This document shows, in pieces, positions 48,294-55,548 of a stretch of 56,920 nt of DNA; position 1 is the stretch's first letter; every line of letters starts with the position of its first letter. This DNA comes from a virus. Under the pieces are notes generated by a model that was given only the letters and a program-made list of their open reading frames with translations, was not told the origin of the DNA and made no database searches. A program made the position numbers and the translations under genes. The DNA lies in the IMG/VR virus record IMGVR_UViG_3300025120_014399, positions 1 through 56,920 of that record. One strand, given 5' to 3'.

Positions 48294-48427
48294 TGAGGTT
48301 TAAATCAGGAAGGATCGGAATTGTATTATCGAGTCAGAAAATTGCTGATAATACTTTTTTAACAGTACACATCCCAGATCTGGGAATTATTAACATAAGG
48401 GCAGAAGATGTTGAAGAAATTAAGTAA
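48293..48427 (+). CDS. Very small SH3-like protein
   Basis: The GTG start overlaps the VOC stop (TAGTG). The 44 residues read R-F-K-S-G-R-I-G-I-V-L-S-S, then F-L-T-V-H-I-P-D-L-G, ending A-E-D-V-E-E-I-K, which fits the small barrel family. A TTG at 48266 would give 9 more residues. The next gene starts inside its end. Confidence 0.45.
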   Translation: MRFKSGRIGIVLSSQKIADNTFLTVHIPDLGIINIRAEDVEEIK

Positions 48428-48629
48428 ATACGTGCAAAAAAACATACACGCGAATTATAATAAAATTGTAAACAAAACAGAAAACTCTCATGAGGACGCT
48501 GCATTTATGACTTTTTTAGATATTGTACATGATATTGCATTATTTATATTTTTTGTATTTTCAGCAATATCATTATTCCTTTTTACAAAGATGGAAATTA
48601 TTCCATTTATATATAAATTAATTTCTTAG
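48408..48629 (+). CDS. Small membrane protein
   Basis: This is a 73-residue protein. A basic N-terminal half is followed by a long hydrophobic stretch (I-A-L-F-I-F-F-V-F-S-A-I-S-L-F-L-F) and a second short one at the end. It is probably a one- or two-pass inner-membrane protein. No family is recognised. Confidence 0.55.
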   Translation: MLKKLSKYVQKNIHANYNKIVNKTENSHEDAAFMTFLDIVHDIALFIFFVFSAISLFLFTKMEIIPFIYKLIS

Positions 48630-48636
48630 GTGAAAC

Positions 48637-48894
48637 ATGTCAAAGATAAAAGATAGTGATATAATTAAAAAGTTTATTAAACTATTAGAAAATAATCTAC
48701 TTTTCAAAGGATCCCCCAAAGGGTATAGCGCATCAACACCTTACCAAAAGCCAACGGTAACTCCGCCAAAAGGTAAGTCTAACTATGATCTAGAAGACTA
48801 TATGGAAGAAGATGATGAAGAAGATCAAAAAAAGAAAGTAGAAGTTGCAAAATATTTTCAAAAGGGAGCGGACGAAATTGATGATGATCAATAA
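48637..48894 (+). CDS. Small acidic hypothetical protein
   Basis: This is an 85-residue protein. The start I-K-D-S-D-I-I-K-K-F-I-K-L-L-E-N-N is a tag-like basic helix. The middle is Pro/Lys/Ser-rich and disordered, and the end is acidic (E-E-D-D-E-E-D-Q). Probably a small virion or assembly peptide; unproven. It overlaps the next gene by 14 bases. Confidence 0.5.
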   Translation: MSKIKDSDIIKKFIKLLENNLLFKGSPKGYSASTPYQKPTVTPPKGKSNYDLEDYMEEDDEEDQKKKVEVAKYFQKGADEIDDDQ

Positions 48895-49141
48895 TAATAC
48901 TTATGTAAAAGAATATGCTGACAATTTTAGCTATAAACAACTAAACTGTCATGGTATATTTAAAAAAGAAACTTATGTCAAATTGGTTGATGACAATTTT
49001 ATTGTAATTGAGTCAATTGAAGAGTCTAAGTATGTTAATTTTTTCTTTAATAAGAAGACAAAAACATTCAAAAAATCTGATTTACTTTTAAGTATTTTAG
49101 AAAACATACCTGTCGCATGGGAGCAAGAAAAATGTCAATAG
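48881..49141 (+). CDS. Small hypothetical protein
   Basis: This is an 86-residue protein starting at one of two ATG codons (48881 or 48884). It is beta-rich (Y-V-K-L-V-D-D-N-F-I-V-I-E, V-N-F-F-F-N-K-K). No family is recognised. It overlaps the next gene by 10 bases. Confidence 0.5.
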   Translation: MMINNNTYVKEYADNFSYKQLNCHGIFKKETYVKLVDDNFIVIESIEESKYVNFFFNKKTKTFKKSDLLLSILENIPVAWEQEKCQ

Positions 49142-49641
49142 CCGAACATGACTTTTCGCATAAAAAACTATATGATCAAAGTACAATGATAGAAGAGGAT
49201 AGATATGTTTTCAGCAGGATGATCGCATGCTCTTATATTTACCCAGGTGCAATATCTAGAAGTACTTCTAGGTGCAGAACAACTGTTATTTATGAAAACA
49301 CAACTGGGGGTATTATAGTTTCGGGAGGTACATTAGAAAAATGGTCTGAAAGTGGATGGACAATAATTGACGAGTACTTTGATTCAAACATACATTTTTC
49401 AGAAGTTGAAGATGCGTTAGATTATATTCTAGAGATGTACAGATCTTTTATTCTAGGTCTTCCAATTAAAGTTAACAATGACATTAAAGATCCTTTTCCA
49501 CCTCCAATTACACCAAATGGACCTAAAAAGCCTAAAATACGTGTTTTATCTTTTAAAGATAAGTATAGCAAAGAAGAAGATAGTTATAAAAAAGACAAAC
49601 CAAATTCAGATGATGATTCACCAGATTTTGACTGGATATAA
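49132..49641 (+). CDS. Hypothetical protein
   Basis: This is a 169-residue protein; ATG 49132 is chosen because GGGAG lies upstream inside the previous gene. The first 110 residues are a mixed domain with T-T-V-I-Y-E-N-T-T-G-G-I-I-V-S-G-G. The last 60 residues are Pro/Lys/Asp-rich and disordered, ending D-F-D-W-I. No family is recognised. Confidence 0.55.
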   Translation: MSIAEHDFSHKKLYDQSTMIEEDRYVFSRMIACSYIYPGAISRSTSRCRTTVIYENTTGGIIVSGGTLEKWSESGWTIIDEYFDSNIHFSEVEDALDYILEMYRSFILGLPIKVNNDIKDPFPPPITPNGPKKPKIRVLSFKDKYSKEEDSYKKDKPNSDDDSPDFDWI

Positions 49642-49653
49642 AGGGGTATAACT

Positions 49654-51186
49654 ATGGGCGGAATAGCAGGACACATGAATCATGTCTATGATAATCTTAA
49701 CTTGACATTTTCAGGATTACTAGATATATTAACACAGGCAGCAGCCGGCAGCTTAAATCCCACAGAAAAAGTTGACGGTCAAAATCTTTATTTTACATAT
49801 GACTTTAGAGATAATCAAGTAAAGTTTGCACGTCGTCCGGCCGAAGCAGCATCTGGTGGGATTACTAAAGAAGCACTTAATTCAGAATTTATTAGAAAAA
49901 GAGATAACAGTACAAACCCGGAAGGATATCAAAGTGTTGTTGATGCTTTTTATTTTGGAATGACTGCAATAGAGATGGGAATTAATTCAGCACAGGAACA
50001 AACAATATTATCTTTGTTTGAACGTGCAAAAGCAGCTGATGTTTCTGATGACACACCTTATGATACTCCGACTGTTTTTATTAATTGTGAAATTATGTAT
50101 TCAGAAAATAGAAATATGATTATGTATGATGGTGACTTTATTGTATTTCATAAATTTGACTTACTAAATGAAAATCTTGAATCATTGTCAAAAGAAGAAC
50201 TTTTAAAGTTAGATAGTTCAATGAGGGAAAAATTTAATTCGCTCGTTGCAGAAGTTGAAAAAAGCGAACAGACTGTCGCAGGACGTCAATGGAAAGTCGT
50301 AGGACCTCAAACAAGGAAATTAAGAAATCTTGACAGTTCATTTATTGAAGAATCGAGAACAAAAATTCAAAATATTGTCCAGAAATATAATATGACTTTG
50401 GATAATAAATTTTCTGACTTTTTAGCTGCGGGTGTTGCTGAGTATGTAAAGGAAGCAGGTTTTACTGTACTAGTTCCAAAAGATGTTGTTACTATTTTAC
50501 AGAAAGCTGTAATTGACCCGGCCGGGTTTTCAAACAACCCAGGTAGGTTAGGAAATACTTTGTTGCCCCAAGGACCAAGAAAAGGGAGTGCAAGGAAAAC
50601 AATAATAAATAACTATATAGGTGGGTCTAAATCAGATGCAGGTTTGCTTTCTAACTTTCTTGCAAAAGGAAAAGCTTTTGCCTTAATGTCTCGCATCTTA
50701 GAGCCATTTGCACAAATTACTCCAGGTTTGACTGCTTCACTTATGAGAGACGTTCCTTCTGCTTTTATGAAAGATAGTGATAAAGGAACAAAAATATTTA
50801 GAAGAACAGTCGAGTTAGCAATACAACATTTAGAAAACATGTTCCGGAACGCGGATCCCGCTGATGAAAAAATTAACAGTCTTAAGAATCGATATAACAA
50901 ACAAATGGCCAGGTTACAGTCTGTTGACAATATTTCTTCAGCAATGGAAGGCGTTGTTTTTGAATATCCGCCAATGTCAAATCAATTTTATAAATTTACA
51001 GGAGGTTTTGCAGCTGCAAATCAGATACTTGGTTATTTGGGCTGGGACGTCAAAGATGATCTAACTCAACAAGCCGCATCAGAAATTAATGCAGAAGTAT
51101 TAAATATTTCTGAAGCAAAACTTAAAAGAATGATAAGAGAATCAATAGCAAAAACTTACCTTGCGATGCTACCGAGATATAAATAG
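49654..51186 (+). CDS. Divergent ligase-like nucleotidyltransferase with C-terminal virion-type tag
   Basis: This is a 510-residue protein. It opens G-G-I-A-G-H-M-N-H-V-Y-D-N, which I associate with a marine phage protein family. E-K-V-D-G-Q-N (Lys39) matches motif I (K-x-D-G) of ATP-dependent DNA/RNA ligases. N-C-E-I-M-Y (Glu146) fits motif III, E-G-V-V-F-E-Y (residue 432) motif IV, and Y-K-F-T-G-G-F (Lys447) motif V. A 280-residue helical insert separates III from IV. The C terminus I-S-E-A-K-L-K-R-M-I-R-E-S-I is the recurrent tag. It may adenylylate a nucleic acid end, but this is unproven. Confidence 0.6.
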   Translation: MGGIAGHMNHVYDNLNLTFSGLLDILTQAAAGSLNPTEKVDGQNLYFTYDFRDNQVKFARRPAEAASGGITKEALNSEFIRKRDNSTNPEGYQSVVDAFYFGMTAIEMGINSAQEQTILSLFERAKAADVSDDTPYDTPTVFINCEIMYSENRNMIMYDGDFIVFHKFDLLNENLESLSKEELLKLDSSMREKFNSLVAEVEKSEQTVAGRQWKVVGPQTRKLRNLDSSFIEESRTKIQNIVQKYNMTLDNKFSDFLAAGVAEYVKEAGFTVLVPKDVVTILQKAVIDPAGFSNNPGRLGNTLLPQGPRKGSARKTIINNYIGGSKSDAGLLSNFLAKGKAFALMSRILEPFAQITPGLTASLMRDVPSAFMKDSDKGTKIFRRTVELAIQHLENMFRNADPADEKINSLKNRYNKQMARLQSVDNISSAMEGVVFEYPPMSNQFYKFTGGFAAANQILGYLGWDVKDDLTQQAASEINAEVLNISEAKLKRMIRESIAKTYLAMLPRYK

Positions 51187-51492
51187 TTATATACTATATG
51201 TAATAGTTTTGCCGGTATTATCGTTTTGAAATTGCCGCTTAGCTATCGTAAGGCCTCTGGAATCAGTAATCATTCCGGCCTGTGATCCAAAAAACTCTTT
51301 TGAGATTGGTTTCTCTTGGTTTCCGTCATCATGTGTTATTAAATGAACTGTTATCTTATTGCCCATCTCTTCATATGAAAATGTGTATGTCCCATACCCA
51401 GATCCGGCATTATACGGCCGACTAGTAGCTTCTAATAGACTTTTAACTTCTCTTAATATGATCTTTCTTAATTGTGATCTAGAAACTTGCAT
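51187..51492 (-). CDS. Tagged small protein (minus strand), probable virion cargo
   Basis: This is a 101-residue protein. It opens M-Q-V-S-R-S-Q-L-R-K-I-I-L-R-E-V and then S-L-L-E-A, so both the basic tag and the (L/I)-x-E-A site are present. The remaining 75 residues form a beta-rich domain (T-Y-T-F-S-Y-E-E, I-T-V-H-L-I-T-H-D-D-G). Its stop abuts the stop of the ligase-like gene on the other strand, with no terminator between. One of only two minus-strand genes. Confidence 0.7.
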   Translation of the reverse strand: MQVSRSQLRKIILREVKSLLEATSRPYNAGSGYGTYTFSYEEMGNKITVHLITHDDGNQEKPISKEFFGSQAGMITDSRGLTIAKRQFQNDNTGKTITYSI

Positions 51493-51534
51493 ACAAACCT
51501 CACTGATAAAAATGCTTTATATCTAATTAGGTAG

Positions 51535-52245
51535 TTACTCTTTAATTTTCAAGTTTTTCATTGCAATAGGCCACAAGTCTGTTGCAATTTTTCTACATGC
51601 ATTTGCAACAACCCTAATCTCTTGCTGTGCACCATCATGAGTTCTAAGGCTAATAAACTTAATAAGGTTGTTTAAATTCACGGTGCCATAATACTCGGTA
51701 TATAAATTTTGAGGAAGTAATCCTCGTGCCTGCTCTCTGCAAACACCTGCTGCTAAAAGACTGTCGTAATATTTTAATGCATCTTTGTGAAAGTTCTCAA
51801 CTAGCTTACTAGATAATATTGACATAGGCTTTGAGCATGCCGGATCATATATTTTCATTAATGGATTAATCATATTCTCTTCGTTACTAGCCTGCCTGTT
51901 AGATTCATGTTGTGTTCTAAAGAGTTTTGGTTCATAGAACTGTAGATTTTCATCTGTGTATCTTCGACTTATTTCATTATAAGACCATGTTCTATGACGA
52001 TGGTGCTGAGACCGTACGAACAGAGGAACACAGAACCTAAAAGTAACAACATTATGCTCCAAAGTCGAAGTGTGCCTGTGCCTAATAAGATATTTAATAA
52101 GTCGTTTATCTTTTCCATCTATTTCATCCTTTTGTTTTCCAAAGCTGACACGAGCAGCATTGACAATTGTAAGATCATCACCCATATGCTGAACATACTC
52201 AACAGAACCAATTTGATCATCGTAAAGATAGATTTTTTCTTTCAT
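51535..52245 (-). CDS. thyX: Flavin-dependent thymidylate synthase
   Basis: About 236 residues. The signature R-H-R-x7-S is present in R-H-R-T-W-S-Y-N-E-I-S, preceded by F-V-R-S-Q-H-H. E-H-N-V-V-T-F-R-F lies upstream, and C-R-E-Q-A-R-G-L-L-P provides the substrate-binding region. The enzyme makes dTMP from dUMP with FAD, NADPH and methylene-THF. I start at the ATG at 52245 because GGAGAAG precedes it; an upstream in-frame ATG extends 15 residues. It completes the dCTP/dUTP-to-dTTP route with dCMP deaminase and dut. Confidence 0.95.
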   Translation of the reverse strand: MKEKIYLYDDQIGSVEYVQHMGDDLTIVNAARVSFGKQKDEIDGKDKRLIKYLIRHRHTSTLEHNVVTFRFCVPLFVRSQHHRHRTWSYNEISRRYTDENLQFYEPKLFRTQHESNRQASNEENMINPLMKIYDPACSKPMSILSSKLVENFHKDALKYYDSLLAAGVCREQARGLLPQNLYTEYYGTVNLNNLIKFISLRTHDGAQQEIRVVANACRKIATDLWPIAMKNLKIKE

Positions 52246-52312
52246 GTTTTCTTCTCCAAGATTACTGTTTATAATACAACATTCAAACAATATTTATAAT
52301 GGAGAATAAAAA
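52246..52312. promoter_or_regulatory. Divergent promoter region between thyX and gene 52313
   Basis: This 67-base gap separates thyX (minus) from a plus-strand gene. On the plus strand TATAAT occurs at 52270-52275 and 52295-52300. On the minus strand TATAAATA, the T4 late-type -10, occurs at 52291-52298. GGAG sites follow in both directions. It is the only divergent intergenic region in the window. Confidence 0.5.
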
Positions 52313-52657
52313 ATGTTTATTCAATATTTTGCTTTAATCTTGATATATCTTTCTTTAACTTTAATAATAAGTCTTTTCTGCCTGGGTTTAAGAGCAATTA
52401 CAGACGTTGGCATGATCGGATATCCAATCCGTCTATTTTTTCAAAAGCATATGCCCTTCTGGGGCAAGCCGATCGTTTTATGTTCGACTTGCATGTCTAG
52501 TTTTTGGGGAACAGCTATTTCTACAACGTTATTTTTTGCGCTCTCCCTTCAAGCTTCTTTTATTCTTTTTCTTATGTGGGTCGGATCAACAATAAGTGCT
52601 GCGTTTATTAATGCAATTTTTTGGGAAGCTTATCAATCATTTTTGAAGACAAGCTGA
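52313..52657 (+). CDS. Small membrane protein with C-S-T-C-M-S-S-F-W-G motif
   Basis: This is a 114-residue protein. Residues 3-28 are the first membrane helix. K-P-I-V-L-C-S-T-C-M-S-S-F-W-G-T near residue 52 resembles a short C-x-x-C-M-x-S-F-W-G segment of small membrane proteins of the DUF1360 kind. Two further hydrophobic stretches follow. The two Cys may bind metal or form a disulfide. The function is unknown. Confidence 0.65.
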   Translation: MFIQYFALILIYLSLTLIISLFCLGLRAITDVGMIGYPIRLFFQKHMPFWGKPIVLCSTCMSSFWGTAISTTLFFALSLQASFILFLMWVGSTISAAFINAIFWEAYQSFLKTS

Positions 52658-52658
52658 T

Positions 52659-52817
52659 ATGTGGGAACCTGCCGGAGCCATGGCTCTTTCAATATTTTTA
52701 ACTGTTTCATTGTTTTTAATTATTTATGGTCTGGCTTTTTTAGGTGTGACGCTATTAATAAAGTCAATAAAAAGCATTAAACAACAAATTTCAGACAGAG
52801 GAACAAATGAAAAATAA
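52659..52817 (+). CDS. Small membrane protein (52 residues)
   Basis: The ATG lies 1 base after the previous stop. One long hydrophobic segment (A-L-S-I-F-L-T-V-S-L-F-L-I-I-Y-G-L-A-F-L) covers residues 9-33, followed by a basic tail. It overlaps the lipoprotein gene by 11 bases. The function is unknown; a holin-like or accessory membrane role is possible. Confidence 0.5.
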   Translation: MWEPAGAMALSIFLTVSLFLIIYGLAFLGVTLLIKSIKSIKQQISDRGTNEK

Positions 52818-53727
52818 ACTACTAATAGCTTTGTTTGCATCATCATGCTCATCAGATGTGTCTATTATGAAAAGATACGATGAAGAAAACAAAGACACAA
52901 ACGAAGTTGTTGTTGTAGAAGAAGACAACACAGAGGCTTCAAGTGAACCTGATGATTCTCCAACCAATGAACCAACGGCTGAACCATCATCAGAAATGTC
53001 TGAGCTGACCATTGGTTACGGCGAAATATATTTTAGACAAATAGCATGCCCTCCTTGCGTAGGTGCTTCTTCAGAATTTGATATCACTGCAACTCTAAAA
53101 CTTCATCAGCCAACTAGTGGTGACTACACAGAATATCTGCAAGAACCCGGCACATGTACAACAAATCTGATTCAGACTCATGTAAGCTCTCAACCTCTGA
53201 CAACTAGTCAGTCGGCAGCATTTAATGGGATGACGTTAAACCCTAACGGGCCCGGAGAATGGTATAATGGTTTTATATATGAGTATCAATATGAACGCAA
53301 TGCCAGCTATTCAGTAACTTCAGAGCACGGTACTATTAATAATGCATTCACAACAATTGAAGGTTTTGACGATATTCAACCCTACACTTTACTGTGGGTC
53401 GATCCTAGCTACGCATATGATGCAGTTATTAGCAAGTCGGGCACTAATTTTTCATGGCAACCTGTTGTAAATAACAGCTTATTCGAGATAATTATAGCTG
53501 TGTATTCATCAGACGGATCACAATTTTTAGGTGCAGTCAGCTGTCTAGAAGAAGATCAAGGCTATATGCATATACCTGGAAGTTATTTTCAGATGTATCC
53601 AACATGGTCAATAGCAGCAGTTCACTTAATTAGACATAAAATAGATAGAGTACCAGCCCAACAATTTAATGGTTACTTTCAGAGTCATATGATTTGGGAA
53701 GTGGTAGGAACAGGACATATAGAATAA
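52807..53727 (+). CDS. Predicted secreted lipoprotein with acidic Glu/Pro/Ser/Thr linker
   Basis: This is a 306-residue protein. Residues 1-14 (L-L-I-A-L-F-A-S-S-C) are a short lipoprotein signal. Residues 20-65 are acidic, with N-E-P-T-A-E-P-S-S-E, as in many envelope lipoproteins of Myxococcota-like bacteria. Residues 70-300 are a beta-rich domain with paired cysteines (A-C-P-P-C, G-T-C-T-T, S-C-L-E). It may be a superinfection-exclusion or cell-surface protein expressed in the host. It overlaps the bS21 start by one base. Confidence 0.7.
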   Translation: MKNKLLIALFASSCSSDVSIMKRYDEENKDTNEVVVVEEDNTEASSEPDDSPTNEPTAEPSSEMSELTIGYGEIYFRQIACPPCVGASSEFDITATLKLHQPTSGDYTEYLQEPGTCTTNLIQTHVSSQPLTTSQSAAFNGMTLNPNGPGEWYNGFIYEYQYERNASYSVTSEHGTINNAFTTIEGFDDIQPYTLLWVDPSYAYDAVISKSGTNFSWQPVVNNSLFEIIIAVYSSDGSQFLGAVSCLEEDQGYMHIPGSYFQMYPTWSIAAVHLIRHKIDRVPAQQFNGYFQSHMIWEVVGTGHIE

Positions 53728-53930
53728 TGGCAACAAATATAAAAGTAAAAGTAAGAAAAGGCGAAGATGTTAATAAGGCAATCCGCAGATTTAAAAAACT
53801 GTATGAAGCAGAAGGAGTGTTAAAAGATATCAAGCGAAAAAGATACTACATGAAGCCCAGCGAGGCAAAGAAGTATAAAAGAGTTATGGCAGCTAAAAAA
53901 AGAAGAAAAGCAGCAAGAAGAAGAAAATAA
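53727..53930 (+). CDS. rpsU: Ribosomal protein bS21
   Basis: This is a 67-residue protein, normal bS21 length. V-K-V-R-K-G-E-D-V-N-K-A-I-R-R-F-K-K near residue 7 and K-R-K-R-Y-Y-M-K-P-S-E near residue 36 match the family, and the C terminus is a run of Lys, Arg and Ala. bS21 sits on the small subunit near the anti-Shine-Dalgarno and helps initiation. Phage copies are known in large phages; they may steer host ribosomes to phage mRNA. The ATG overlaps the previous stop (TAATG). Confidence 0.95.
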   Translation: MATNIKVKVRKGEDVNKAIRRFKKLYEAEGVLKDIKRKRYYMKPSEAKKYKRVMAAKKRRKAARRRK

Positions 53931-53967
53931 TTGTTTTTTTGAAGATATATATTGATAACGGTGTAAT

Positions 53968-54429
53968 ATGAAAATTTCTAGAAAACGTCTTAAATCATTA
54001 ATTGAAAACTATCTTTTTGAACAGGAAGAAGGGCCTGTGTCTAAAGAGATTAGTAAAGACAATAAAAAAGTCAAGGTAAAACCTATGACTAAAGAAGTTG
54101 GACCTAATCATTCTAATCTATCTATTAATAAAACAACGGGGGAAGTGACTTTAAAAGTTACTGGGGGAGAAGTAGAAAAAGAATCATCATTAAAACCATC
54201 AGACATTAAAGGCGAAAGTCAAGCTAAGGCTGATTTTGTTAATTTGGCTTCAGGTTATATTCAGGACCTACGGCGTACTAGTGAAAAAGATGCAGAAGAA
54301 TTTTTAAACAATCTAAAGCCTTTTATTGATTTAACAGACGCAACAGACTACAAGCCTTCAATGGCAAAATTTGATGCTGAATTTAATATTAAAAATCCTG
54401 ATGATATAAATAATTCTAAAATATCCTAA
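53968..54429 (+). CDS. Tagged hypothetical protein, probable virion protein
   Basis: This is a 153-residue protein. The start M-K-I-S-R-K-R-L-K-S-L-I-E-N is the tag, with its first 19 bases identical to gene 44398. The body is Lys/Glu/Thr-rich: a beta segment (L-S-I-N-K-T-T-G-E-V-T-L-K-V) and then helical. No clear (L/I)-x-E-(A/S/G) site is seen after the tag, although L-F-E-Q comes close. The function is unknown. Confidence 0.65.
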   Translation: MKISRKRLKSLIENYLFEQEEGPVSKEISKDNKKVKVKPMTKEVGPNHSNLSINKTTGEVTLKVTGGEVEKESSLKPSDIKGESQAKADFVNLASGYIQDLRRTSEKDAEEFLNNLKPFIDLTDATDYKPSMAKFDAEFNIKNPDDINNSKIS

Positions 54430-54449
54430 ACTTTTAAGTCACAGTAAGC

Positions 54450-54698
54450 GTGACAAAAAATTCTTTTAAAAAACTTGACTTATTTGATCTAGCTGCTGCA
54501 AGAATAAAAAATAGCAGTATTCTTGTAACTGCTAACGTCGGTGATCTAATTGAGATAATCGGACCTTTTGTACCTGAAGAAAATTTTTTAGGAGTTATAA
54601 CAAACATCGACGATAAGAATATATTTGTCTACCACGGTGATATAAGAAAAACAATAATGTGGAATAGATGTGTAAAGTGCATTATTACTAGCATATAA
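54450..54698 (+). CDS. Small SH3-like protein (V-G-D-L-I family)
   Basis: The GTG start has no good Shine-Dalgarno. The 82 residues have a helical start, then T-A-N-V-G-D-L-I-E-I-I-G-P, L-G-V-I-T-N-I-D-D-K and I-F-V-Y-H-G-D-I, matching the small barrel family. W-N-R-C-V-K-C ends it with a C-x-x-C. The function is unknown. Confidence 0.55.
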   Translation: MTKNSFKKLDLFDLAAARIKNSSILVTANVGDLIEIIGPFVPEENFLGVITNIDDKNIFVYHGDIRKTIMWNRCVKCIITSI

Positions 54699-54699
54699 T
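54694..54699 (+). promoter_or_regulatory. Putative -10 box (TATAAT) upstream of gene 54718
   Basis: TATAAT in a GCATATAATAC context overlaps the stop of the preceding gene and lies 18 bases before the start at 54718. AGGAGG follows. Confidence 0.4.
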
Positions 54700-54717
54700 A
54701 CTTCATAGGAGGTATTT

Positions 54718-54993
54718 ATGGCAAGAAAAAAGGTTGAAAAGCCGACCACTAGAATAGAAGATTCAATTGAGGATGCAGAACCGGGGGATTATTGTTATTA
54801 TCTTTCTGCGAGTAATAAACCTACTTTTGCTGAAGTGACAGGCGTCATGGAAGAAAGGGGCATGAAAGTTTTAAAACTTATGTGTCAAGTTGATTTTAAG
54901 TTTATGAACTTACCTGCTATTATATGCGCTTTCGATGAAAAATTGTTAAAAGGTAAAAAGCGACGAGAACTTTGTCCGGAGGTATTTAAGTAA
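54718..54993 (+). CDS. Small hypothetical protein
   Basis: This is a 91-residue protein behind AGGAGG. A Lys-rich start leads into D-A-E-P-G-D-Y-C-Y-Y-L, T-F-A-E-V-T-G-V-M and a basic end. The P-G-D phrase and strands suggest a relative of the small barrel family. It contains three cysteines. It overlaps the next gene by one base. Confidence 0.55.
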   Translation: MARKKVEKPTTRIEDSIEDAEPGDYCYYLSASNKPTFAEVTGVMEERGMKVLKLMCQVDFKFMNLPAIICAFDEKLLKGKKRRELCPEVFK

Positions 54994-55232
54994 TGTCAGA
55001 ATGGTTTTATATACGACAATGGAAAAGTAATAATCAAAAGATATGGTGTTTGATCGATTCTGAAGGTCGTCTATTAATATCTGGCATTGATAAGTTTGAA
55101 GCAGATTTAAAAAAAATAGAACTTGCTAATCAAAACATTAAAGTATATGTTGTAAATAAATATCAAGAAAAGTATAATGATATATTAGCTAAAAAAAGAG
55201 GTAAAGATGAAAATAGTAATACCGAAATATGA
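54993..55232 (+). CDS. Small hypothetical protein
   Basis: This is a 79-residue protein beginning in a TAATG overlap. It has strand-like W-F-Y-I-R-Q-W and I-W-C-L-I-D-S-E-G-R-L-L-I, then a Lys-rich helix. It overlaps thioredoxin by 26 bases. No family is recognised. Confidence 0.5.
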   Translation: MSEWFYIRQWKSNNQKIWCLIDSEGRLLISGIDKFEADLKKIELANQNIKVYVVNKYQEKYNDILAKKRGKDENSNTEI

Positions 55233-55548
55233 ATCTGAAATAGATAAACTTTTTAAAACCGACAGTAACATTATTTTAGACTTTTACGCTGATTGGTGTG
55301 GTCCGTGCAAAGTCATATCTAAAGCTTTTCAAGAAATAAAAGATGAGAATATATTTAAAAATATAACATTGATTAAAATTGATATTGCAAAGTTTACTAA
55401 TCTAGCTCATGTCTATAACGTAAAGTCACTCCCAACAGTTATATACACTTCAGACGCGTCAGGTGAAATTAACGTCTTAAAAACAAAAGTTGGTTCTATG
55501 AACAAAAAAGATCTGATTGAAATGATTGGGAGAGTTTATGACAAGTAG
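55207..55548 (+). CDS. Thioredoxin
   Basis: This is a 113-residue protein with the active site W-C-G-P-C at residues 30-34. F-Y-A-D precedes it, and the cis-proline is in S-L-P-T-V near residue 74. It would reduce disulfides, for example in a ribonucleotide reductase elsewhere in the genome, or serve as a polymerase processivity factor as host thioredoxin does for T7; neither is shown. It starts inside the previous gene and overlaps the next by 11 bases. Confidence 0.93.
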   Translation: MKIVIPKYESEIDKLFKTDSNIILDFYADWCGPCKVISKAFQEIKDENIFKNITLIKIDIAKFTNLAHVYNVKSLPTVIYTSDASGEINVLKTKVGSMNKKDLIEMIGRVYDK

